A DNA stretch of 64,000 bases from Martensiomyces pterosporus (GCA_025201845.1 MU604004.1:1-64000), one strand, 5' to 3'. Numbered from the stretch's first letter, positions 49,391 through 60,630 are shown. Program-made: numbers and translations. The notes: a model not told the origin generated them from the letters alone.

Positions 49391-49977
49391 TTAGCGTCGC
49401 GGCCCTTGTTGGGGTAGGTGCCAAATTCGGAGTGTGGGTGTTCTTTGGGCCACTTGTACCGCAATTTCCTTGGCTCCCCATTGCGTGCCTTGGGCGAGGC
49501 ATTGTCTGCTGGTGGGGTCGCTGCCCACCGCCGAACAGCCTTGCTCGGTGGCGGTATTCTGCCGCGACAAGCCGTGCTCCCTTTTCAAACCGCCTGCATG
49601 GGGCTTTGCAGCCCAGGCATTTAAGCGGTTCTCCTGGTTGCGAACTGGCTGGAAGCAGGGGCAGAGCAGAGCCACCCAGGCTGCCAAACACCCGCTCACA
49701 AAACCAAACCATGTGTCGGCCATTTGCAGATGCAGCAGCAGCGGGTAGTATGGACAAGTAGTGTGCGCCGCTGTGGGAAATAGCGTCGCATCGAATCTGG
49801 CAATGCTGATAAGAAGCTCATACTGCACACTGAAGCATGCTTTATTCTCACGGGTTATCTAGCGGGGTGTGCAAAAGCAGCAGCGGCATCGCTCTGTACA
49901 TCGAAATGCCAACTATAATTGTTGACGTGCCCCATTTTTCCGCCTGGATCTATTTGGATTCCCAACACAGCGCCAAA
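49391..49977 (-). pseudogene. Internally deleted seven-helix receptor pseudogene
   Basis: From 49977 the minus strand reads FGAVLGIQIDPGGK, matching the exon 2 start of receptors 1-3 (LGGVLGITVDPIGK). The acceptor TAG is replaced by TGG at 49978-49980. A one-base insertion near 49932 shifts the frame, which then reads STIIVGISMYRAMPLLLLH (receptor 3: ATIIVGSSMYGVTLLLVMY). About 500 bases covering late helix 1 to helix 5 are missing. From about 49858 a third frame resumes at VQYELLISIARF and continues through AAHTTCPYYPLLLHLQMADT, helix 7 (WVALLCPCFQPVRNQE) and the tail GLKREHGLSRQN, aligned with GLRKEYNMSPQ of the intact genes. No intact product is possible. The alignment to receptors 1-3 is continuous enough to be confident. 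Confidence 0.8.
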
Positions 49978-51421
49978 CCACAGGCAGTTCTTTGCTGTCC
50001 ATTTGGTGTAGCAGCAAGGGCACAAACCAGACAGGCACTGCGAATGTTCGCAAGAGAAGGAAGACAGGCGAGAGAGAACCAGAGCTACCAGAAGATTGGT
50101 CTATGGCAGTGGTTGAGGATATTTTCAGGCTCCAAAGGATCCTGAAGCGAGGAGAGGGAACGCAAAAGATGGCACAGGGACGCATGCACCCTGAGCAATA
50201 GGGAGATGAGGCAGGCTGCCGTGGTGAGTGTGGTACAGCGAGAGCGCTGATAAAAAGCATTCGCGTCTATTACACGCTGAAAGCACAGAAATGGCCAACA
50301 GAGGCAGGCAAAGTCCGGGGCTCCCAAGCTGCCCGTGTCTGGGCTGCCTTGTGGTGTGACTGCGTGATGGCTTCAAAATTCATGGGTGGCCATGAGCAAA
50401 TCAGCATGGCCTGTGTCAAATGCTTCGTTTATGGCCGATAGATCAGTGTTCATTTTGAACAGGGACCTCCAATCCAAGCACAGCCATTGGCAGGTGGTTG
50501 CCGTTCAGGATCAAGGGGTGGATCTGACTGCTGATCCGTGCCAATGGTGCTGTGAGCAATGCCCTAGGAGTAGCATCGTCATGTGGCTCTCTGCTGAACC
50601 ATGGATCCCCTTTTTGCCCGCACTTTAAAAACAGGTTGGAGCCAGTGCGGTAGGGTGCTATACGTTGGCGACAGCGATGAAGGCACAGAGCTGGCCACTA
50701 ATGCCGGCGTCCTGGTGCTCTGTTGCTTGGTTTCTTCACGTGCAAGCTGGCCATTGCATCCATGGCCAGCAGCGACAACGGCATCATGGAAACAGGCTGC
50801 ATATGGCCAAACATCGCCAGCGAGCACATGCACTGGCAGCCAAAGACCGCACATGAGCGAGACACGCAAATCGCGGTCATTGATTTGCCAGCAGCCCCTG
50901 TTTCCCATTCGTGCGAGTGTCCATCAGTATGCACATGTGTGCTGTTCCCTATTCGTCTGCATCTCTGTCTGGGATGGGATGTGCGTTGTCAGCCAGGAGA
51001 AACTAGCCGAATGCCTGACAGGGCGCCAAAACCAAGAACGCGCTGGTGCTTTGGGAGCGCTGATTCCAATTTGGACAGAGGCTGGATGGTTTGCAAGACG
51101 ATAGCAGATGATCTGTGCTAGCCTGGTTCATTCTCCGGTACCAAATTACCATTCCCACATCGCAGGTGCATCGCTAATGGTTGACCTTCAGAGGCGAATG
51201 CCGGCTATTGTACTTGGCCAGCGCTTTCGTGAGTGTCGCTTCACTGTCTCTTTGCAAAATACATGCACATCACTTTGCGGCAGTCCACAGTACATGTCGC
51301 CTCCCAGGCCGCAAGCAAAGAGTCACCATGCTCGGTTCATGCAATCGAGCTTATCATTTGCAAAACAAAGGGAATCTAGAGCTAGCACAAAGCGAATCCG
51401 GATACCTGGAGCCAAACTGCT
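49978..51421. other. Intergenic region between receptor pseudogene and receptor 2
   Basis: No exon 1 of the pseudogene is recognisable at the expected place (50090-50160). The remainder shows only short frames on both strands. The part next to receptor 2 (51240-51421) resembles the flank of the pseudogene. Confidence 0.45.
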
Positions 51422-52679
51422 CTATATGATGTACCTTGAATCTCTGCCCTTATCTGGGTATGTGTTGAGTACAGCATGTGTAGATGTGCCTTGGTCTTGC
51501 ATCTCGATTGCATTGGCATCCCAGTGAATACCTGAATGGGTGGTAATAGGCTCAGTTGCCATGTCTGGAACCACGTTGTTTTGCTTGGTTTCGGAGCTGC
51601 TATCCATCTTTGAGTATCCTTGCTCGACCGAGTTGTACTGGGGCGACATATTGTACTCCTTTCTCAGCCCATCGGCCTTGAGCTTTGCTACCCAAGTCTG
51701 GAGATACCTCTCCCGATTGAACACAGACTGGTAGCAGGGATAGAGAAGAACAACCCAGATGCCCAGATTTCCATTTGCTGCGTCGATGCATGTATTGGCC
51801 ACGCGCAGGTGCATCTGTAGCGTGTAGTTTGGATGCGTGGTATGGACCACTGTGAGGATTAGTGTCCCGCTAAATCCCAGCAGACATATGAGGAAGGACT
51901 CGTACCGCTCGTTGAAACTTGTGTGGATGTGGCGAATTCTGACAACAAGGAACAGGATCACAAGCCAGACAACCCAGTATAGTCCAATGCAGGCACCGCG
52001 GAACGCCCAGACATATGAGCATACCTCAAACTCTTTAATGTACATCACCGTGTGGCTATCGCTCACTACCTGAGACACGACGCAAAAGACTATCAGACAC
52101 CCAAACATTGCGACAACCGGGAGGTACACGCTCCTCCCCTTGTATGGCCGATGAAGAATAAACACCCGGTAGAGGGCATACACTCGGAGGGCGATGGACA
52201 CGCTGTAGGAGAATGAAAAGAACACGCGGAACCATATGGCCCAAAGCTTACAGATGGACCACGCTCCCACCAGCTCGACATGGCCGTTGGTTGCGATGTC
52301 GCCAACAAACCACAGGATTCCACTGATGTACATGAGCGTTGTGATCCAGATGTTTTTTGCGCGAATGGGTGCATATGATCTGTTTAGCCACGCGTATATG
52401 AACAAAAGCAGCGTCACTCCGTAAATGCTAGCGCCAAAAATTATTGCTACCGTGTCTCCTCTGCCAATGGGGTCTATCTTCATTTCTAGGTGTTGACCAA
52501 GCTACAACATGTGTAAAAAATCGCTGGTCGCTGGCTTTAAATGGTAGCTGAATGAGCATGGCTCCAGCGCAGCACGAGTTCAGGCGGTGTAGAGCGAAAA
52601 CAGCGTATGCACATACCTCTACCTGTGCATCGCTGGGCATGCGCTTTGCCAGCACTAAAAGGCGTTCAGAGCTGGCCAT
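51422..52679 (-). CDS. Seven-helix receptor 2 (two exons, 380 aa)
   Basis: Exon 1 is 52679-52617 (21 codons, MASSERLLVLAKRMPSDAQV then E) and exon 2 is 52501-51422. The intron of 115 bases has donor GAG|GTATGT and acceptor TTGTAG|CTTGG. Exon 2 opens LGQHLEMKIDPIGRGD. Seven helices as in receptor 1, with NRSYAPIRAKN, WFVGDIATNGHVEL, RVYALYRVFILHRPYKG, CSYVWAFRGAC and SFNERYESFLICLL. The tail keeps DGLRKEYNMSPQYNSVEQGY, then Ser/Thr-rich sequence. Closest by eye to receptors 1 and 3 and to the pseudogene at 49391-49977. An ATG at 52483 inside exon 2 could start a shorter form lacking 27 residues, but the conserved exon 1 argues for the spliced start. Confidence 0.85.
52502..52616 (-). other. 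Intron of receptor 2
   Basis: 115 bases, donor GAG|GTATGT, acceptor TTGTAG|CTTGG, phase 0 after codon 21, the same position as in receptors 1 and 3. Confidence 0.8.
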
Positions 52680-54146
52680 CCGATAAAAATACAGTGCTCT
52701 ACAGAAATAAAGATTGCCGAGGTGTAGAAATAAGAGAGAAGGAAGTGAGGCAATGGGACCCCAAGTACAGGCAAGACTAGGGCGGCGCGTGTAGCTTAGA
52801 GGCAGGAGTGAGAAATGGGTACACGTGTGATAATCTGGCTGTGTTTGCATGCTGGGAAGTACAAGCGTGTGCGTGCTGGCTTTAATAAATACGATACCCC
52901 ACACTCATATTTGTCCACAGACGCAACTCACACCCGCTTCACTGTGGTGGGCAGCATGCACCACAGCATTTGGGAGGCATGCTGTGCATCCCGCATTGTG
53001 CAGGCATTGAGATACCCAGCCCTGATGGTATATCTGAAAGGGCAGGTTTGATAACCGTCGAGGGCAGCGGCGAAGCAAGAGTGCGCAATGGGCCTTGTGC
53101 GGCTGTCAGCCGGAGAAAAAACAAACCGCAAGGTCCGGCTGAGAGCTGCTAGCAAACAAAGGCAATCACATTCGCTGCGCAGTGAAATTATTTCGACGAC
53201 TGCCAGGCTCACACTGGCCCACACTACTTGTTTGAACAGCGCTGTTGGGGAGCTCGCGCCTGCTACAACAATGGCATCCATTTGTTTGGATTGCCATGCG
53301 GGGATGACCGCGTATTGCCCAGTAAATTTGTGGGTGATTTCGTTGTGCGCGACATGGTCTTAGCCAAGCAGCCCGGCGACAGCAACTGCGCGAGTTACGT
53401 ATGCAAAAAGAGCAGCTCAGGTCGCTTTCCCAGAGAATAAGAGGCAATCGGGACCACATGTGGCTGCTAGTGGATTCCTGGATTTTATAGCAAGAGGGGT
53501 CCAGGATGCTGATCTGTATCCACCAGCCCAGAGACGGCGCACCAAGTGCCACAACACCACGGCATTCGCCTTGACGAGGTGCTGAGCCAGGTGCGCTTCT
53601 ATTTATTGAGAACAGATGCCCGAAATCCACACCAGACCTCCATAAGCAGGCAGCGTCACTGAAATCAAACCGGCACCACTCCATGCAGGTGCTCGGCATA
53701 TGGGCACCTTGCACAGAATTTTCATGGCGAAACCATGCAGCTCGCCAACTGGGAGCCGCAAGATTACTGCCATGCAGCCGAGATTATTTGTGCCCATTTT
53801 AAAGGCAGCACCTTGAGAAAACAAGGTGCCAGCGCCGGTTGGCCGCTGCATCTAAGAACAGCAGCAAAGCACATCCACGCGGACAGCACTTTGCCATGTT
53901 CCATCAGCAAGCACATGCCTCTGCATCCGAGCGCTGCACCCAAGCAAAAGTACTGCAAGCCCAACGACTGAAGCTTGCAACCAATGCCACCTGCTCATTT
54001 GTGTGGACGCTCATGTGCGGCTTCTCTCTTCATGCATATCTCTTTTATGTGGTATTAGTAGTGCACTGCAGCGCAGAAAAGCAAACTGGGTATGTGACAG
54101 GATATCAATGGCAAGGGACACCCACACGCACTCGAAATGCGCATCA
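52680..54146. other. Intergenic region between receptors 2 and 3
   Basis: About 1.5 kb with short frames only. A minus-strand segment near 53870-53950 gives a faint, unconvincing resemblance to helices 2-3 of the receptors. No RNA gene or repeat seen. Confidence 0.4.
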
Positions 54147-55364
54147 CTAAACAGCTTCTTGCGGGTGGTAGCTCTTGTCCGAGTAAAAGCCCAGCTGGGC
54201 ATGCGGCGGTACACTGACCACCTCTTCGACTGCAGTTGCACCTCCACTCGGCCAGGGGGCGACCCCACTGCGATGCTGTGAGCCAGCGCCCTCGCCAATA
54301 ACAGAGTACGTGTGCTGGACCGATCTGTTCAGCGGCGACATGTTGTACTCCTCCTTCAGCCCATCAGCTTGGAGCGTTGCATACCAGGATTGGAGGTACG
54401 CCTCTCGGTTAACGATCGACTGGTAGCATGGGTAAAGGAGGACTGCCCAGATAGCCAGGTTGCCCGTTAAAAAATCAACCCACGTATTAAGCAGGCGCAA
54501 ATGGAGCCTTAAGGGGTAGTTTGGGTATGCCAGGTGCAGGGCTGTGGTCAGGGCGGCAGCTGAGACTCCTAGGATAAATACGACAATGGAGTCATATCGC
54601 TCATTGAAGCTCGTGTGGATACGGCGGATCTTGATTACAAAGAAGAGCACCAGCAGCCATATGACCCAAACCAGAGCGAGGCAGGACCCACGGAACGCCC
54701 AAACGTACGAGCACATTTCGAATTTCGGACTGTATATTACCGTGAGCTTGCTGCTGACGAGCTGCGACACGGTGCTAAACACAACGAGGGATCCGAACAG
54801 CACGACAATTGGAATATAAAAGCCCAGCCCCTTGTACGGCCGATGCAGAATAAACACTCGGTACAGCGCATAGTTTCTGAGCGCTGCAGCGGCACCAAAT
54901 GCGTACGCAAAGAAGACCCGGATCCAGATACACCAGAGCTTGCAGATCGACCATGTGCCAGCCAACGCAACATGGCCATTTGTAGGGAGATCCCCAATGT
55001 ACCACAGCAGTGTTCCGATGTACATGAGCGTCGTAATGCGCATGTTCTTTGCGCGGATGGGAGCGTACGAGTTGTTTGCCCAGCAGTACATGACCAGCAG
55101 CAGAGTCACCCCGTACATCGAAGAGCCAACAATGATGGTGGCTGTGTCCCACTTCCCAATGGGGTCGATTGTGATTCCCAGCTCCTTTTCAAGCTACAAG
55201 CGCGTGGTGGTAAGATGCCCATTGATTAGCGCGTAGGCCATGCAGAGCCCCTACTAACGCTGTCCAGCTGAAAAGCAGAGGCACCTGCCCATATCGCTTA
55301 CCTCCAACCGTGCCTCGTCAGACATCCGCTTTACCAGCGCTGCCGCTGGACGAATAGCGGCCAT
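54147..55364 (-). CDS. Seven-helix receptor 3 (two exons, 369 aa)
   Basis: Exon 1 is 55364-55302 (21 codons, MAAIRPAAALVKRMSDEARL then E) and exon 2 is 55193-54147. The intron is 108 bases with donor GAG|GTAAGC and acceptor TTGTAG|CTTGA. Exon 2 begins LEKELGITIDPIGKWDTATI. Helices 1-7 are clear, with NNSYAPIRAKNMRI, WYIGDLPTNGHVAL, LYRVFILHRPYKGL, FEMCSYVWAFRGSC and NLAIWAVLLYPCYQS. The tail (DGLKEEYNMSPLNRSV) ends in an acidic/His stretch. The single-exon frame alone begins inside helix 1, so exon 1 is needed for a complete receptor. A TATTTAA element (minus, about 55546-55552) lies 180 bases upstream. Confidence 0.85.
55194..55301 (-). other. Intron of receptor 3
   Basis: 108 bases, donor GAG|GTAAGC, acceptor TTGTAG|CTTGA, with a CTAAT branch-point candidate about 35 bases before the acceptor. 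Phase 0 after codon 21. Confidence 0.78.
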
Positions 55365-56264
55365 CGGCGGCGTGTTATTAGCACGAGTATTTGCGGGGTG
55401 TACTCAAATATGTGAGGCGTGGCAGTTTTCAAAACACACTTTGCTGGCAAGGAGGCACAAGGACAGGAACGAGCAACAGATTTTTCAGAAAAGGAATGGA
55501 TGAAGCCAGTAGTGGAAGACGCGTGGAGGGACGGCTGTGCAGCTGTTAAATACCGAGGAGCCGCCGTCGCGCCTTGGCCATATGTGAGAGCAAGCGACGC
55601 CGGCAAATTTAACCTGGAAAATCCATCTCGAAGATGCCAGTTCCACTAAGCATGCCAGCCTACGTCTTCGCTGCTGACGGTGTCTGTATGGTGAGTGTTC
55701 AGGCCTCCCGGCTTAGGTGATGAACAAAAACGGCTTGCAACAATGGACCTTGCAAATCAACATACGGCGGCATGGGACTACATGCAGCGCTCGCTCGAGG
55801 GTGTAAATCGCTCTCTTTGATAATGTGCCGTCCAAAGCAGTGCGCATGTTCAGCACCAAACACACAAAACTCGAGATGCATAGCACAATATGGCCCGTCC
55901 CACGACTGCCTGCGATTTTCGTCTCGCTGCTCCCTAAATCAAACAAGGAAAACGCGGCTCTGTTCCGATGGCTCAATCGCATTACTGTGAACAGGGTATC
56001 TGTACTGAAGCGGGGAAAGCGAGTATATGTAGGCGCACGATGCAAACAAGCATGGATTGCCAACGCCTGGAGCTTTGCATTTTCTTGTCATTCATTTCAG
56101 GGACCGTTCCATGTGGAAAGTGCCATACGCTTGCTGTTGGTGCTGGTAGATGCTCGATAATGGTGCATGCACTACCGGAGAACTGGAAAGTCTTGGACAG
56201 GTTTCCTGCTCCACCCTTGAACGGGGCGAGTGGAGGCCGTATTCCAGGAAACACGTTTGGTCCA
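55365..56264. other. Intergenic region between receptors 3 and 4
   Basis: About 900 bases without a recognisable gene, receptor fragment or repeat. Short frames on both strands look like chance. Confidence 0.4.
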
Positions 56265-57260
56265 TCATGGACTCAGTTCACCACCAGTGAGCACTTTGCT
56301 GCTTCTTGCATATGCCTTCGATATAGTGAGCTCTGAAGCGACCCCGCTCTCGTGCTGCACTTCACCCTCCAATACAGGCATGCCCGCAGCCTCTCGTTGC
56401 AGCCACTCCAGCAGGTATTCGTCCCTGTTTGCCAAGCAATGGTAGAGTGGGACACCCATCGCTGCCCACCAGGAAGCAAGGATGGCCACCTGATCGACAC
56501 TCACTGCAGATATGCGCCAAGCCAGGCTGGAAGGATAAAGCGGCTTCTTGTAAAACAGGGTGGTGTGGAATGCAATGACTGAAACAAGCGCCGCACATGC
56601 AATCTGCACCTCTCTGTTCTCGCCAAAGATGCACGGGACGCGATGGATGGCTATGCTTCCAAGAACCAGCGTTCCTAGGGCTATCCACGTCAATATTACC
56701 ACGGTCTCCTTAAACTGCTTGTGGAAATTGCATATTTGGGCCCCTCGCACATAGCTTACTGTTCTTGCGGTGGGCAAGACCGTGATTATGACGCCAGCAG
56801 ACAGGGGCACAGCAATTAAAATAAGCGAGGCGGCATTTCTTGCGAGCCCCTTGAACCGGCGCTTCAGCTTGTACTTGAAGTAAAGCGACATGCAGCGCAG
56901 CGCAAGGACATGGAACATCATTGTCTGACCCAGTATGGATCGCAGCCATATCGTGACGATTATGCAGTTGGAGAGGAACTTGTTTGTTGGGTGAACCATC
57001 TCGTTGGTTGCAATGTCGCCAACATACCACATAACCCCAGCAACGTACATGAGCACCATGGTGGCTATTCCCTTGGCTCGGATGGGCGGGTACTTGCGGT
57101 TCCACAGAGCATAGACAAGGGCCAAAAGCTGGAGGCCGTGTACTGCAGACCAGCCGATTATTACTCCCAAGTCTGCGTATCCGATGTGATCCAGATTTAT
57201 ACCAAAGAGACTCGCAGCGATGACACGCTTCTTTTCCTCATCACTGAATTCAAAGCTCAT
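56265..57260 (-). CDS. Seven-helix receptor 4 (single exon, 331 aa)
   Basis: The N-terminus MSFEFSDEEKKRVIAASLFG continues directly into INLDHIGYADLG, so the intron of receptors 1-3 is absent. Helix 1 is followed by NRKYPPIRAKG, and helix 2 ends in WYVGDIATNEM. The Cys of helix 3 (SNCIIV) and of the outer loop (AQICNF) are kept. Helix 7 ends in PLYHCLANRDEYLLEW, matching PCYQSVFHREAYLQTW of receptor 1. The cytosolic tail is short. More divergent from receptors 1-3 than they are from each other. ATG at 57260 is a good start. Confidence 0.85.
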   Translation of the reverse strand: MSFEFSDEEKKRVIAASLFGINLDHIGYADLGVIIGWSAVHGLQLLALVYALWNRKYPPIRAKGIATMVLMYVAGVMWYVGDIATNEMVHPTNKFLSNCIIVTIWLRSILGQTMMFHVLALRCMSLYFKYKLKRRFKGLARNAASLILIAVPLSAGVIITVLPTARTVSYVRGAQICNFHKQFKETVVILTWIALGTLVLGSIAIHRVPCIFGENREVQIACAALVSVIAFHTTLFYKKPLYPSSLAWRISAVSVDQVAILASWWAAMGVPLYHCLANRDEYLLEWLQREAAGMPVLEGEVQHESGVASELTISKAYARSSKVLTGGELSP

Positions 57261-57919
57261 TTTCAGACATTCGGTCTACTGTCTGTACCGCTGTACTGCA
57301 GATGTATGTGGTTGGATGTATAATAGTAGCGGGAGACAAAGGAAACAAGAAAACAAAAAGAAGGTGCGGAAATATATTGTACAAATTGCGCGCAAAGGAT
57401 GAATGACTGGCTTTTCCCTCAAAAGCGAATGCCCAGCCACAATATGTTTATATAGAGCGAGCAGAGTGCTGTATGCAAGGGCCAGGTGAATGTTGAGCAA
57501 AAGAAGTAATTGAGCAAAAGCAGCACCTGGCTATACTTGAGAAGAATTGCAGCTGCCTGCAGGGTGTCTATGTGCGGCGTCAGAGGCCTGTGTCTGGAAT
57601 GACAACACAAAATATGCATAAGAATATGCATGCACAAAAGATGGCCAAGCTGCTCGTTATAGTGCTCATTTCAAAATACAGTCCCCTTTAGCCATCAACG
57701 CCCAGAGACGTTTGGCAATAGATACGAGGCTTGGTCGTACATGTAGGCTGCATGCCTATACACGTATACCCACTGAATACTTGCACCACCAGATTGACAA
57801 GCATGCAACGCATAAGTAGAAGATATCCTTGGACGATTTTATTGTTGTGCCACCCAAAGGGCCAACTGAGCGAAATAAACAGACTGAGTGGAATGCATTT
57901 GAATGGTTGTTTGAATAAC
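57261..57919. other. Intergenic region between receptors 4 and 5
   Basis: A/T-richer than its surroundings, with several TATA-like stretches (for example TATATA at 57450-57455). Nothing else is supported. Confidence 0.4.
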
Positions 57920-59218
57920 TTATCCCTGCTTGCCAGGGGTAGGGAAATGGTATCGCGAAAGGTCGACACAGTCGTCGTGAACGGTGGTGGCTGAACTCAT
58001 GTTTTCCAGATGGTTGAGCTGCTTGACGTTTACACGCTGGGGCGAGAAGAGGACGATGTTGGAGCGCTCGTCCTCTTGGCGACTATCGCTGCTTAGGATG
58101 CTGCCACAGCGCTGGTTGTCCGAGTTACTGTACCAAATCCGCTCTGCGCCACCAGCAGCGCCGCTGGGGTTCGGGTTATTGACGCTGGGTCTGGAGAACG
58201 ACATTCTGGTGTCGTAATTGTAGCCGTCTGCGGCCATGCCTCGAGGCAGCGTGACCAGCTTTGTTGGATGGCAGCTGACGCTTATCATCGTGTCTGAAAA
58301 CGGGTCTGTACGCGAAATCTGGTACTGCTTCTGCAAGCCGTCCTTGACCAGCTTGTCCTTCCACTGTGCGAGATACTCCTCCCTGCGGAATGCGCAGTTG
58401 TACATTGGTATGTACATGATGAACCACCACAAGAAGTTTGTGATCACATGGCTGATGACAGTTTCTGAGACTCTCAGCGAGACGGCGGTTGGGTAGAGCG
58501 GGTAGACGTAGAGAATGACTGTGATGTAAGTGATAAGCAGCAGCACGCAGACACAGGCAACCCCCATCTCGCGGGACTCATTAAAGGAGCTTGTGATGTG
58601 GCGGAGCCGATAGTTGATAAAGGCATTGATCACCCAGGTCATCCATAGAAGGCCCTGAACAATAGCGCGGTATGTGTAGCTCATAGAGCACATCTGCACA
58701 AATGGTATGTAAAAGACAGCGCGGTCCTTGGGGAGCATGTATGTGACAAGGATAAACATGAGTGCAGCAAACGCAGCAATCCCAGACGAAAAGTACGCGT
58801 ATTTCCCTCGGAACGCGCGGTTGCGGCGGAATATGCAGAACAGCGCGTAGCTCCGAATGGATATCAGAGCGCTGACAAAGAAGCACCCGAAAACAACGCG
58901 CATCCACACGCAAAAGAGCATGCAGTTGGAGAGCACTGGTCCCACCACATGCACATGGGATTTAAGAACCAGGTCTCCAAGAAACCAGACGAACATCCCG
59001 ACTAGGCACAAGCTCATCAGAATCGGGTATTTGGACTTTAGCGGCGCGTAGTTGCGGTTCCAGAGCAAAAACGCGATTGCACACAAGTCAAATGTGTACA
59101 CGATGCTGAGCAGCACTATTGTGGCAAGGTCGGCATGCCCGATAGGGTCCAGCTTGATGCCAGCCAGCGCGGCGAATGCGACTCTGCGCCTCTCCTCGGG
59201 AGTGAGCTCAAACGACAT
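57920..59218 (-). CDS. Seven-helix receptor 5 (single exon, long tail, 432 aa)
   Basis: MSFELTPEERRRVAFAALAG leads into IKLDPIGHADLATIVLL without an intron, like receptor 4. Seven helices follow, with NRNYAPLKSKYP after helix 1, WFLGDLVLKSHVHV, SNCMLFCVWMRVVFG and the outer-loop Cys in VQMCSMSYTY. SSFNESREMGVACV precedes helix 6. Helix 7 ends in PMYNCAFRREEYLAQWKDKL and the tail begins DGLQKQYQISRTDP. The cytosolic tail, about 150 residues and rich in Ser, Asn and Arg, is the longest of the five and offers many possible phosphorylation sites, by inference. Confidence 0.85.
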   Translation of the reverse strand: MSFELTPEERRRVAFAALAGIKLDPIGHADLATIVLLSIVYTFDLCAIAFLLWNRNYAPLKSKYPILMSLCLVGMFVWFLGDLVLKSHVHVVGPVLSNCMLFCVWMRVVFGCFFVSALISIRSYALFCIFRRNRAFRGKYAYFSSGIAAFAALMFILVTYMLPKDRAVFYIPFVQMCSMSYTYRAIVQGLLWMTWVINAFINYRLRHITSSFNESREMGVACVCVLLLITYITVILYVYPLYPTAVSLRVSETVISHVITNFLWWFIMYIPMYNCAFRREEYLAQWKDKLVKDGLQKQYQISRTDPFSDTMISVSCHPTKLVTLPRGMAADGYNYDTRMSFSRPSVNNPNPSGAAGGAERIWYSNSDNQRCGSILSSDSRQEDERSNIVLFSPQRVNVKQLNHLENMSSATTVHDDCVDLSRYHFPTPGKQG

Positions 59219-60630
59219 GGTGGTTCAATGCCTGTCTGCTGCTAGGAATCGCAGGTATGTTGACGTGCAAAGGTAGGATGTACAAAAGTGTAATTCTCGA
59301 AGAAGAACTGCTAACCTGGCAAAAAGTAGGATGGCTGGGAGCGCAGAAAAGAAGCGACAGCAAAATGTAGGAAGAAAATGAGACAGCCTGTGTGCTCACC
59401 TGGATCGCAGCACAAGCAAAGAGGTCCGGAGGATATAAGCAACCTGGCAGCACCAGCAGCGGCAACAATTAGAAAACGAGGATCTTGGTTGTTGGCAGGA
59501 GATGGGACCGGCAATGCGCGGGATCATTTTCTGTGCTATATATTATTTGTGGCTCAACATGTCTCTACTATCCCGCCACCATTATCAGGTCGCAGTTTCT
59601 GTAAAGAAGCAGGGAGGCCGGTACAATAGGCCTTTGGCGTGCAGTACTTGTCTCCTTTATTCCCTTCAGTTGTCCCTGCTAGTTACTGCTCCATACCTCG
59701 CATTTGGGCGCCGCTGCTGTTGATTGTTGCGTTGTTTTGGCTTGTCTGGCTTCAGAGGCTTTTGCTGCTGTCGCTACTGCTACAATATTTGTATTAATTG
59801 TCTCCGCGTGCATTGTCGACATTCGTGTGCCTTGCCCCTCATGCGCGCTTCATTGTGCGCCCGACCCTCACCTTATTTCGTTTGGCTTGTACACTGTGCT
59901 CCGCGTCACAATAGCCACTGCCGCTGCCGCTGCCTTCTTTCTAGACCCACCGAATTTCCGAATGCAGCAAACAGACCTGTTCCTTCGTGGCTGTATTAAC
60001 ACCAAAGCCGCGCTGCACAAGCAGACAACCAAAACAGCCTGTTCCTAGCATGATATTGGGGACTAGAGGGTTGAATGCTGCTCAATTCTTCAGTCCAAAT
60101 TTGGGGACTTGTAGAGGCGTGAGTATGGCATATGAGAATAGCCCAGGTTGCATGCCCTGCAGCCGTGTCTCTTGACGCCTCCTGGCGTTGAGCACTCCCA
60201 TTACGCAACCCCCTTTTCCTTGTTGTGTGGCGGCATGGACACTCGCTAGGGCCTGGCAGGCGCCAAAGAGAGCCAGACAGAGCACTTTTGCGGTGACTAT
60301 TCATGCCCAAGCTGCATATATGGGCTGCATCATGTGATCAGATGCTGCCATTGCGGTGCTTAGTGTCGACCAGAAAGAATCAGCCGTAGTCCGTTTTAGG
60401 CAGTGGGTAGGCCCTTTCCACTGGCCAGTTGAATTGCGGCAGGTGGAAGCGGCAGCAGCAATTCTACCTGTGACTCTGTCCCGCCTCAACTGCCAGCCCC
60501 CAATTTTTCTCTTTCCTTTATCGCTCGCTTGTTTCATTCAATCAATTGCCCTTTTCTGTGACTCGCCGCTGCTCTTTCCCTCAGCCAGCTTTTTCTTCAT
60601 TTTACTGTTACCAATACCTCTTTTTGATTC
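59219..60630. other. Divergent intergenic region
   Basis: Upstream of receptor 5 (minus) and the decarboxylase (plus). C/T-rich leader-like sequence occurs at 60480-60625. Open frames up to 114 codons (59704-60048) carry hydrophobic stretches but no recognisable domain. Confidence 0.45.

Noticed and set aside
50090..50170. Exon 1 of the receptor pseudogene
   Set aside because: A GGAG near the expected donor is all that matches; no 21-codon exon can be read.
53764..53964. Second receptor pseudogene fragment (helix 2-3)
   Set aside because: Only a few residues match (EHGKVLSAW against NGHVELVGAW) and flanking sequence does not align; likely chance.
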